A model generated the notes under the pieces. The model saw only the letters and a list, made by a program, of their open reading frames with translations, was not told the origin of the DNA and ran no database searches. This document shows positions 1 through 7,050 of a DNA stretch of 64,000 bases, piece after piece. Position 1 is the first letter of the stretch; each line of letters opens with the position of its first letter. A program made the translations under genes and the position numbers. Origin of the DNA: UTCHB3 sp964431385 (lineage in GTDB: Bacteria; Bacteroidota; Ignavibacteria; Ignavibacteriales; Ignavibacteriaceae); assembly GCA_964431385.1 (NCBI GenBank), contig CAYSJM010000002.1:57598-121597 (forward strand). The letters run 5' to 3'.

Positions 1-1
1 A

Positions 2-973
2 GGTATTTTTAAGGATGAAGCTGAACGGGTAATTTTTGAAGACATCAAAAAAACTCTCGGCAGGCTTGGAATAAATCATAAAATATTCTTCAACGAAAAT
101 TCTCTTTATGAAGAGGGGAAAATAGACGGGCTCCTGAATACCTTTAAGGAAAGAGGTCTCAGTTATGAAAAAGATGGGGCAGTCTGGCTTAAATTGGCAG
201 AACTTGGCAATGAGAAGGATAAAGTAATTGTTAAAAACACAGGAGAACCTACTTACAGACTCCCTGATATCGCTTATCATGCCACTAAGTTTGATCGTGG
301 CTATGATTTTATTGTAGATCTTTTTGGTTCCGATCATACGGCTACATATCCTGATGTTCTTGCCGCGCTCACCGAGCTCGGGTACGATGTTGAGAAAGTA
401 AAAGTGATGATCCATCAGTTTGTGACTATCATTAAAGATGGTAAGGCTGTGAAAATGTCAACCCGAAAAGCCAATTATATCACTCTCGACGAGTTAATAG
501 ATTGGGTGGGTTCAGATGTGGTGCGTTACTTCTTTAATATGCGGGCCATCTCCACACATTTAAATTTTGACTTAAACCTCGCAGTAAAACACTCAGAGGA
601 GAATCCTGTATTTTACTTGCAGTATGCACATGCAAGAATCTGTTCCATTCTTCGTATGACTGATCAGGAGGGATTAAAATCTTGCACTGACAACCTTGAA
701 CTGCTTGTGACTGAAGAAGAGCAACGATTGATCAAAAAACTACTCTCATATCCTGATGTTGTTGAGGGTGCCGCAAAGGTACTCGATGCGGTAATATTGT
801 GTGCATATCTCGAGGAACTTGCATCAGCTTTTCATAAATTTTACACCGTATGTAGAATTATCGGAAGTGAAACGAAACTTGCAGAAGCAAGATTAGCTCT
901 TGTTTATGCAGTAAAGACTGTTTTTTTGAACGGGTTGAGCATCCTGGGTGTCACAGCTCCTGAAAAGATGTAA
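2..973 (+). CDS. argS: Arginyl-tRNA synthetase, C-terminal part (5' end outside window)
   Basis: Charges tRNA-Arg with arginine in the cytoplasm. The frame is open from base 2, so the gene enters from the left and 323 residues are visible. They begin in the catalytic domain (GEPTYRLPDIAYHATKFDRG, then FGSDHTATYPDV) and include the KMSK-type loop as KMSTRKANY. The DALR anticodon-binding domain follows, with VRYFFNMRAISTHLNFDLNL and FYLQYAHARI. A TTG at 194 could be taken as a start, but the reading continues upstream with ArgS-like sequence, so it is internal. The gene ends directly against the convergent comF-like gene with no spacer. The family call is secure; only the start is missing. Confidence 0.95.
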   Translation, partial: GIFKDEAERVIFEDIKKTLGRLGINHKIFFNENSLYEEGKIDGLLNTFKERGLSYEKDGAVWLKLAELGNEKDKVIVKNTGEPTYRLPDIAYHATKFDRGYDFIVDLFGSDHTATYPDVLAALTELGYDVEKVKVMIHQFVTIIKDGKAVKMSTRKANYITLDELIDWVGSDVVRYFFNMRAISTHLNFDLNLAVKHSEENPVFYLQYAHARICSILRMTDQEGLKSCTDNLELLVTEEEQRLIKKLLSYPDVVEGAAKVLDAVILCAYLEELASAFHKFYTVCRIIGSETKLAEARLALVYAVKTVFLNGLSILGVTAPEKM

Positions 974-1657
974 TCAGGCTGTCAGAATTGAAGCTACGAA
1001 GATGTTTGCCGGTGCAGCCTCTTTAAGGGCTTTAGCGGCCTCTCTGACGGTAGAACCGGTAGTGATAACATCATCAACCAAAAGAAGTTTTTTACCCGTG
1101 AATTTTAATGGATTTTGAAGCTTAAAAGCTCCGATTATATTATGCCCCCTCTCAAATCTTGATCCTGTGGATACCTGTGTTTCTGTATATCTGATCCGTT
1201 TTAAGTCTTTAGCATTCATCGGCACTCCCAGCACTTTCGACATCCCTTTTGAAATTTCCTCTGACTGATTGTAACCGCGATTAATCAATCTCAACCTGTG
1301 AAGTGGAACAGGGATGATGAAATCGAGAGCTAAATCAGAAAAAACCTCCATAAAATGTTCTGCGAGTACTCGTCCCAAAAACTTTCCCGCGTGCAGGTTA
1401 TTGTGATATTTTAATGAATGAACAATAGTGCGTAGCGGTGATTCGTGTGAAAAACTTGCCAAAGAGACGAGTCCGGAAATGATTTCATGGTGAAATTTTT
1501 CTTCACAGAATAACTCCAGAATACCCGGGTCGAGTCTCAAATCAAAGTTGAGGCAAATATTACACAGAAATTCTTCGTTGGGTGGAAGCAGGGAATTGCA
1601 ATGCAGACAAAATCGGGGGACAGCAATATCAAGGAGTTGAGTGATTACTCCCGACAT
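974..1657 (-). CDS. comF: ComF family phosphoribosyltransferase-like protein
   Basis: A 227-aa protein with the ComF layout. An N-terminal zinc-ribbon-like part has two CxxC pairs (CLHC near residue 17 and CNIC near 32). The phosphoribosyltransferase fold follows, with the PRPP-binding loop LLLVDDVITTGST near residue 190. Upstream of it, the stretch IIPVPLHRLRLINRGYNQ is the usual ComF signature. In naturally transformable bacteria ComF helps bring single-stranded DNA into the cytoplasm, but the family is widespread and its biochemical substrate is not settled, so a competence role here is an inference. It lies one base downstream of the membrane VWA gene on the same strand and is probably cotranscribed with surE and that gene. 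Confidence 0.88.
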   Translation of the reverse strand: MSGVITQLLDIAVPRFCLHCNSLLPPNEEFLCNICLNFDLRLDPGILELFCEEKFHHEIISGLVSLASFSHESPLRTIVHSLKYHNNLHAGKFLGRVLAEHFMEVFSDLALDFIIPVPLHRLRLINRGYNQSEEISKGMSKVLGVPMNAKDLKRIRYTETQVSTGSRFERGHNIIGAFKLQNPLKFTGKKLLLVDDVITTGSTVREAAKALKEAAPANIFVASILTA

Positions 1658-1658
1658 T

Positions 1659-3800
1659 TCACATCATACCTTCCCGTTTCCGTAAAAACCATTCCAATGA
1701 GAAGAGGGAAACTAGCAAAACGAGTAACCAGGGGTTGTTCCAGAGATTGTGAGTTTGTGTCTCCTTTACCGAAGTTGCGGATTCCTTGTTCTTCCGTTCG
1801 AGTTCATCAAACAGTTTAAGGTAATTTGGGTAAGTGTAGAAAGTACCATCAGTTAACGATGATAAATCGCGTAAAAATCCGGGATTTGAGTAAGGGTCAA
1901 CAAGCTCAATATTTACATCACCAACATTAAATGTTCCTTGGTCGCTCCCAAATTGCGTACCCGCCAAAACCCCCGTTCCAGCAAAAGTGTAATCTCCTGC
2001 TGTCTCCGGTTTAAATATCCCTTGATAAATCCCAAATCCCACGGGAGACAAATTAAATTCTGATTTACCTTTTGAGGAATTTAATGCAACCTTTACATCT
2101 GCATCAGAGAGTGGATCGAATGACTCGGTATATGCCTCGGCAATAAACTCCACTTGTTCATTCCGTGAATAAAACTTCTTATTTGTTCTGACACTAAATC
2201 TTTTTTTATCCTTGGCAGCCCCAAGCCACTTTGCAGAACTGAAAAGAAAATCATCAAAAAGTTTTTCCTTTTTTGCTTTTAATTTCCACTTCCAGACATC
2301 TCCTGCAATTATCGCAATAGACCGCTTAAATCCAAAATTTCGGCTGACGATCAGTGGATTTGGTAGTAGTTTGTTGTTCAATTTAACATAAGCCAAAACC
2401 TGACTTTCGGGTCTTGCATCAACCCGTAAATTTGGAATCAAGACAGGTGGAAGTGCATCCCAATCCTTTAACGCGGCAGGATCCGAAGTGTAAAACAGCG
2501 GATTTCTCTCGACTCCCTGAGCGATGCCGGGTTGGGCTTCAAAATCAACACCAATTCCAGGACTTATGGTTACTGGTAGCCATGGTTCAAGTTTTTTTAA
2601 AAGTGATGGCTCAGAATACTGATTAATCAGAATGAAAAAGGGGACATTTTTGTTCGAAATCAAATCGATTACTTTTTCAGATACCGCCCCCGGAATCGTT
2701 TTTGAAGGGTAATTTAAGAGAAAAAGTACACCTGTACTGTCAAAAACCGAGTTGTTAATATCTTTTTCCAATGGTTTGTCTGAGGCATCAAATGTCATCG
2801 ATCTGACTGTTAAATTTGAGTCGCCTGAAAGTGCATTTTTTATAAATGTAACATCGGGGGTCGGTGCCCCTGAAAGGACTAGCACTTTTTTCCTGTTATC
2901 GATCACATTTACGAAAAAGGGGAAGATGTTGTTTTGTTTATTCACTTCACCCGGAAAATTTTGAGCTGTTACTGCGAGTTTTTTTATTCCGGTAGATTTT
3001 GGGGTGTAAGTAAAACTTACGGAAGTTGAGCCACTTTTATCCAACGAAATTACCTGAGAATCAAGAATTTGACCATCCTCGGTAAGACTTATTTTTATTT
3101 CGGTATCCGGAAATCCTGCTACCTGAATTGTAGCTGTGACTGGCGAACGACTCCCCTTAAATATGTAATCGTTGAATACCACATTCTCTACCACGATATC
3201 TTTTTTTGCTGATGAATCACCAAGCATCACAGAAAAAACAGGTATTCCTAACTTCTCCGCTGAGAATAGGGGATTTGTTCCGTCTGTCATTACTCCATCA
3301 GATATGATCGAAATTGTGGCATTTTTCAGCTTTTTTTCTTTGGCGAACGCAAATATATTCTCAAAGTTGGTTACTTCACCGTCAAATTTTAACTTTTGAT
3401 TTGGACTGTTGGCAGAGATTGAATCAACAGATTTTGCGAAGGAGAAAACTTTTGAGTTCTTTCCAAGTGGAGATGCTGCCAGATCGGAGAGGAATTGTGT
3501 GACAGTTTCTTCTCTTTTAGTACCATCTTTGAATGAAATCGATTCGGAACGATCAACAAAAAAGTAATGGACAGGGGTCTCGATTGAAGTGAAAGCAAGA
3601 TTTAACACCGGACTGAAGAGCAACAAAGCGATTACGAGCAAGATTGATCCTCTTAGTGCGAAAAGGAAATATCTTTTGGGTAAAGATACCACAGGTACGG
3701 TTATTCTGTAAAAATACCAGGCTAATAATGCCAATAGAATAGCTGCAATGGTATAAAACCACCAGGAACCCGAGATAAGAAGAGAAATTTGTTCCGGCAA
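1659..3800 (-). CDS. Membrane-anchored von Willebrand factor A-like protein
   Basis: A 713-aa protein with two N-terminal membrane helices (about residues 12-30 and 45-68), a large extracytoplasmic region and a C-terminal helix (about 685-705) followed by RKREG. Residues 80-210 form a VWA-like domain with a MIDAS-type DRSES motif and a later SDG. Downstream are Ig-like or cleavage-type segments and a glutamine-amidotransferase-like stretch, as in large membrane VWA proteins of Bacteroidota. The exact function of that family is unknown; it is often described as BatA-like. The start is TTG at 3800, two bases after the surE stop, with GAAGAG upstream as a possible RBS. It probably acts in the envelope. 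Confidence 0.75.
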   Translation of the reverse strand: MPEQISLLISGSWWFYTIAAILLALLAWYFYRITVPVVSLPKRYFLFALRGSILLVIALLLFSPVLNLAFTSIETPVHYFFVDRSESISFKDGTKREETVTQFLSDLAASPLGKNSKVFSFAKSVDSISANSPNQKLKFDGEVTNFENIFAFAKEKKLKNATISIISDGVMTDGTNPLFSAEKLGIPVFSVMLGDSSAKKDIVVENVVFNDYIFKGSRSPVTATIQVAGFPDTEIKISLTEDGQILDSQVISLDKSGSTSVSFTYTPKSTGIKKLAVTAQNFPGEVNKQNNIFPFFVNVIDNRKKVLVLSGAPTPDVTFIKNALSGDSNLTVRSMTFDASDKPLEKDINNSVFDSTGVLFLLNYPSKTIPGAVSEKVIDLISNKNVPFFILINQYSEPSLLKKLEPWLPVTISPGIGVDFEAQPGIAQGVERNPLFYTSDPAALKDWDALPPVLIPNLRVDARPESQVLAYVKLNNKLLPNPLIVSRNFGFKRSIAIIAGDVWKWKLKAKKEKLFDDFLFSSAKWLGAAKDKKRFSVRTNKKFYSRNEQVEFIAEAYTESFDPLSDADVKVALNSSKGKSEFNLSPVGFGIYQGIFKPETAGDYTFAGTGVLAGTQFGSDQGTFNVGDVNIELVDPYSNPGFLRDLSSLTDGTFYTYPNYLKLFDELERKNKESATSVKETQTHNLWNNPWLLVLLVSLFSLEWFLRKREGMM

Positions 3801-3802
3801 AA

Positions 3803-4585
3803 TCAGTTCTCTTCAAATCCAGTTACGGCTTCAAAATCCCAACCTCTAATTGCATTCAGTTCATCGTGATCTGTAGAGTCAAGTTTTATAGGTGTAATAG
3901 AGATGTATCCGTTTTCAATGGCATTTTGATCTATAGTAAGATCGGTGCCATCCAGATTAATAAAGTCACCCTTAAGTTGGTGATATTCTCTACCGATCAC
4001 ATCAAAAACCGTATCATAAGTATCAGCAAATCTTGAAACGCCTTGTCTTGTGATAAGAGTTCCTTTAATCTCTCCTCTGGTAAGATTGGGGAAGTTCACA
4101 TTCAGAAGTTTCCCTTTCTCAAATCCGTGTTGAAGAGCTTTAACTGTAATTTTAGCCGCCGCTTCTGCTGCCCAGTCAATATTTTCGGAAGTTCTGCCGT
4201 TAATTGAGAATGCAATTCCCGGAATATCCATCATGGAAGCCTCTCTTGCGGCAGACACCGTACCTGAATAGACGATGTTGGTTGCAGTGTTTGAGCCATG
4301 ATTTATACCGGAGACCACCACATCAGGAATAAAATTAAGAACCTTTGTAATTCCAATTTTTACACAATCTGCAGGTGTTCCATTTATTGCATACCCGAAA
4401 AATTTACCGTCAATAAAATGTTTAACCACCTTAAGTGGTCTTTTCATCGTTATCGAATGCCCAGCAGCACTCTGCTCAAATATGGGAGCTACGATAAACA
4501 CTTCACCAAATTTCTCAAGTTCTCTGCTTAAAGCAATTATCCCGTAGGAGTCAATACCGTCATCGTTGGAAATTAATATCTTCAA
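3803..4585 (-). CDS. surE: 5'/3'-nucleotidase SurE
   Basis: A 260-aa metal-dependent phosphatase acting on nucleoside monophosphates, with a survival or stress-related role in other bacteria. The N-terminal ISNDDGIDSYGI contains the metal-binding Asp pair. NGTPADCVK and VVSGINHGSNTATN are the other SurE signatures. Length and motif spacing match the family. It is the first gene of a minus-strand unit surE - membrane VWA - comF. It diverges from lexA across a 159-bp intergenic region, so the two promoters lie back to back. A weak CAAAAATA (reverse complement of TAnnTTTG) at 4613-4620 could be its -7 element. Confidence 0.95.
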   Translation of the reverse strand: MKILISNDDGIDSYGIIALSRELEKFGEVFIVAPIFEQSAAGHSITMKRPLKVVKHFIDGKFFGYAINGTPADCVKIGITKVLNFIPDVVVSGINHGSNTATNIVYSGTVSAAREASMMDIPGIAFSINGRTSENIDWAAEAAAKITVKALQHGFEKGKLLNVNFPNLTRGEIKGTLITRQGVSRFADTYDTVFDVIGREYHQLKGDFINLDGTDLTIDQNAIENGYISITPIKLDSTDHDELNAIRGWDFEAVTGFEEN

Positions 4586-4683
4586 TTTTTGCCTAAATTA
4601 TAATAAATCAATCAAAAATATAAGAAGCAAGCCCTTAACTGACAATGTAAAACAATTTTCTTAAAAAAAATTAAAAAAAGTAC

Positions 4684-4714
4684 TTGACAAGTGTACATTT
4701 GTACACTATATTTG
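4684..4714 (+). promoter_or_regulatory. lexA promoter
   Basis: TTGACA at 4684-4689, a 17-bp spacer, then TATATTTG at 4707-4714. This fits both the general sigma-70 pattern and the Bacteroidota -7 element TAnnTTTG. The spacer is almost entirely occupied by a palindromic operator, so repressor binding would block polymerase. It lies 31 bp upstream of the lexA ATG. Confidence 0.75.
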
Positions 4715-4732
4715 TGGTGTACATTTGACTAC
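4691..4732. promoter_or_regulatory. Probable LexA operator, two tandem sites
   Basis: Site 1 (4691-4706) is GTGTACA-TT-TGTACAC, a perfect 7+7 inverted repeat lying between the -35 and -10 elements of the lexA promoter. Site 2 (4717-4732) starts with the same 11 bases (GTGTACATTTG) and then diverges (ACTAC). The sites start 26 bp apart. The location just before lexA and overlap with the promoter argue for autoregulation. The motif is not the E. coli CTGT-N8-ACAG box or the Gram-positive CGAAC/GTTCG box. Assignment to LexA is by position, not experiment. Confidence 0.65.
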
Positions 4733-4744
4733 TTTAGGTGAACA

Positions 4745-5386
4745 ATGAAAAATGAACTCACAGAGAGACAAAAAGCGATATTGGTTTTTGTCTCACAGTT
4801 TATCGGGAACAATGGATATGCTCCCACAGTAAGAGAGATAGCATCGCATTTTGGATTCAATTCTCCAAGCGGAGCAAAGAAGCATCTGGATACTCTTTAC
4901 AAAAAAGGATACCTCAATATGAGCAGCAATGTGAGTAGAAGTATCTCAATTAAAGAGGAAGCCGGATTTGATCAGGAGATACAGTCGAAGATTGATTCCG
5001 CAGTTAATATTCCTGTTGTTGGAAGGGTAGCCGCCGGATTGCCCATACTTGCAGAGCAAAACCTCGAAGGAAGTATCGTAATAGATTCAGTTTTCGTGAG
5101 AACCACTGACGATTGTTACGCATTAAAGGTAAAAGGTGAGAGTATGGTGAATGCAGGAATATACGAAGGGGATATCGTGGTAGTATCGCCAAAAAAACCT
5201 GTTCATAATTATGACATCGTCGTTGCTATGGTTGATGGTGAAGCTACTGTAAAAAGATTTTTAAAAAAGGATGGCAAAACAACCCTGGTACCGGAAAACG
5301 ATGCTTATCCTGTAATCGAAATCAAACCAACGAGTGATTTTTCCATTGCCGGAAAAGTTGTTGGTGTTTTAAGGTGGTATAACTAA
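4745..5386 (+). CDS. lexA: LexA repressor, SOS regulator
   Basis: A 213-aa repressor of DNA-damage genes that cleaves itself when stimulated by RecA filaments. The N-terminal winged helix (residues 1-68) has the typical LTERQKAILVFV and NGYAPTVREIA. The S24 protease domain carries the cleavage site Ala97-Gly98 in GRVAAGLP, catalytic Ser133 in KGESMVNAGI and Lys170 in GEATVKRF. All key residues are present, so it should be cleavable. AGGTGA precedes the ATG at a good distance. It heads a likely operon with two small genes (6-bp and 13-bp gaps) that may therefore be SOS-induced, and its promoter holds two operator-like sites. Confidence 0.97.
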   Translation: MKNELTERQKAILVFVSQFIGNNGYAPTVREIASHFGFNSPSGAKKHLDTLYKKGYLNMSSNVSRSISIKEEAGFDQEIQSKIDSAVNIPVVGRVAAGLPILAEQNLEGSIVIDSVFVRTTDDCYALKVKGESMVNAGIYEGDIVVVSPKKPVHNYDIVVAMVDGEATVKRFLKKDGKTTLVPENDAYPVIEIKPTSDFSIAGKVVGVLRWYN

Positions 5387-5392
5387 GGAGTT

Positions 5393-5644
5393 ATGATGAA
5401 AACAGAGATTTTAAGTAAAGCAATAAAAAACAGAAACAGAATTCGATTTTATTATGCAATGGAGCAGATGGTAATCGATCCGTATATCATCTCTTGCGAT
5501 AGAGAGGGTAAAAAGACCATATATGGAAAAATTAATGAGACTGATACGGTGCAAAAATTTGAGTTTAAAAAAATCTACAACATCAAAATTCTTGAGAACG
5601 AACAATTCGCACCAAGAGTCGTCAACGCAACTCGCTACCGTTAA
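5393..5644 (+). CDS. Small WYL-domain-like protein in the lexA operon
   Basis: An 83-aa protein with no signal peptide or membrane segment. Its pattern (ILSKAIKNRNRIRFYYA, then a predicted strand-rich core ending in EFKKIYNIKILENEQF) resembles a single WYL domain, the SH3-like ligand-sensing module often found in DNA-damage and defence regulators. Here it stands alone, without the usual helix-turn-helix. The diagnostic WYL tripeptide is not conserved, so the assignment is by overall pattern only. A strong RBS (AAGGAG) precedes two adjacent ATG codons; the first is used here. It lies 6 bp after lexA and 13 bp before the next gene, so coexpression is very likely. Function is unknown. Confidence 0.6.
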   Translation: MMKTEILSKAIKNRNRIRFYYAMEQMVIDPYIISCDREGKKTIYGKINETDTVQKFEFKKIYNIKILENEQFAPRVVNATRYR

Positions 5645-5657
5645 CTAACTGGAGAAA

Positions 5658-6107
5658 ATGATGCAGAATTTGAATAAAAGAGATCTTACCGACAAACTTT
5701 ATTTTAAGTTGCGGGCAAGTGGATATTCCACTTTGGGAAGAAGGTACGGCACTTACATCCCTGATCCACCGGATATTGGTGAGTTTCAGATAGATATTTT
5801 GGCTAAACAGAAAAAAGAATTTGCGATCGGTATCGTTATCGATGATCTTTCGGGAATGGATATGGAATTTCTGCGAAAAAAGATAAAGTTTCTGGCAGAG
5901 AGAAAATCAACTTATAGTGGCAACCCGGTGAAACTTTTTATTGCAGTAGCCAGGAAGAATTATTTCCTGATTAAACATCTGGTCGAGACTGATCTTGTAG
6001 CCATGGCACAAAATATCGAGCTTATGTTATGTGAGCCCGAAGCTGACATTTTATTCAACGAAGCACTTGCGAAAGCAAAAACTCAATTCCCCCGGTTTAT
6101 TAATTAG
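5658..6107 (+). CDS. Unrecognised protein, possible degenerate PD-(D/E)xK nuclease-like fold
   Basis: A 149-aa soluble protein that I do not recognise. The stretch GEFQIDILAKQKKEFAIGIV looks like the core beta-hairpin of restriction-endonuclease-like proteins, where an Asp (here in QIDIL) is followed by ExK. Here the ExK position reads GIV, so if the fold is right the active site is altered. Helical segments follow (MEFLRKKIKFLAERKSTY). GGAGA precedes the first ATG. It is the third gene behind the lexA promoter, which hints at a DNA-damage role, but this is inference from position. The 160 bp after it is very AT-rich and holds no clear terminator. Confidence 0.5.
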   Translation: MMQNLNKRDLTDKLYFKLRASGYSTLGRRYGTYIPDPPDIGEFQIDILAKQKKEFAIGIVIDDLSGMDMEFLRKKIKFLAERKSTYSGNPVKLFIAVARKNYFLIKHLVETDLVAMAQNIELMLCEPEADILFNEALAKAKTQFPRFIN

Positions 6108-6267
6108 CTAAAAAGGGAAAAAACTAAGAATCTTCTTTCTTTTTGACTTTTTTAGCAAAAAAATTATTCAGATGTTTGCTAATTGTTAAAGTAATTTGTT
6201 TTTCCGTCGAAAAATATTTAAAATTCCTTTCTTTGAATTTTTATTTTTTTAACTAACCGGTCCACAG

Positions 6268-7050
6268 TTGGGCAAAGCAAATATCAGTACATCTCAAACA
6301 GAATCTAAAACACTGAATACTCATAGTGAAATACCACGCCACATAGCCATCATAATGGATGGAAACGGGCGTTGGGCTAAAAGTAACAACCTTCCTCGAA
6401 TTGCAGGTCACCGTGAGGGAGTTGAGTCCGTAAGAGAAATAGTAAGAGCCAGTGCCAAAGCCGGTGTAAAGTATCTTACCCTCTACACCTTTTCAACAGA
6501 GAATTGGAAACGCCCTAAAACTGAAGTCACGACTTTAATGCGACTTCTTGTTAAAGTTCTCAGAAGAGAGATCCAGGAACTTCATAATAATGATGTGAAG
6601 TTAATGGCAATTGGTGATATCTGCTCACTTCCTGCTGAGGTTCAACACGAACTCTCTGATGCGATCGAAAAAACAAAAGACAACAAAACACTCACTCTCG
6701 TTTTAGCCTTAAGCTATAGCGGGCGATGGGAGATAATTGATGCCGTAAAAGGAATTGTAAAAGATTTACAAGACGGTAAAATTAACGAGAGTGAAATAAA
6801 AATTGAAACATTCTCAAAATACTTAAATACAAAAAACATTCCTGATCCCGATCTACTCATCCGTACCAGTGGAGAAATGCGAATAAGCAATTTTCTTCTC
6901 TGGCAATTGGCGTACTCTGAAATCTATATAACCCCAGTTTTTTGGCCACAATTCAGAACAAAAGAATTGATGGATGCAATAGAGGATTATTCAAGACGCG
7001 AAAGAAGATTTGGCAAGGTCAGTGAACAATTACAAAAGCAAAGGCAATAA
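6268..7050 (+). CDS. uppS: Isoprenyl (undecaprenyl) diphosphate synthase
   Basis: Makes the C55 isoprenoid diphosphate that carries peptidoglycan and polysaccharide units across the membrane, by adding isopentenyl units to farnesyl diphosphate. The 260-aa protein has HIAIIMDGNGRWAKS with the catalytic Asp, the GHREGVE signature, TFSTENWKRP and the C-terminal DLLIRTSGEMRISNFLLWQ and ERRFGKV. The only start after the in-frame stop at 6250-6252 and before the conserved core is TTG at 6268; no clear Shine-Dalgarno precedes it. Its stop overlaps the bamA ATG by one base, so it opens the envelope operon uppS-bamA-ompH-ompH-lpxD. Confidence 0.95.
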   Translation: MGKANISTSQTESKTLNTHSEIPRHIAIIMDGNGRWAKSNNLPRIAGHREGVESVREIVRASAKAGVKYLTLYTFSTENWKRPKTEVTTLMRLLVKVLRREIQELHNNDVKLMAIGDICSLPAEVQHELSDAIEKTKDNKTLTLVLALSYSGRWEIIDAVKGIVKDLQDGKINESEIKIETFSKYLNTKNIPDPDLLIRTSGEMRISNFLLWQLAYSEIYITPVFWPQFRTKELMDAIEDYSRRERRFGKVSEQLQKQRQ

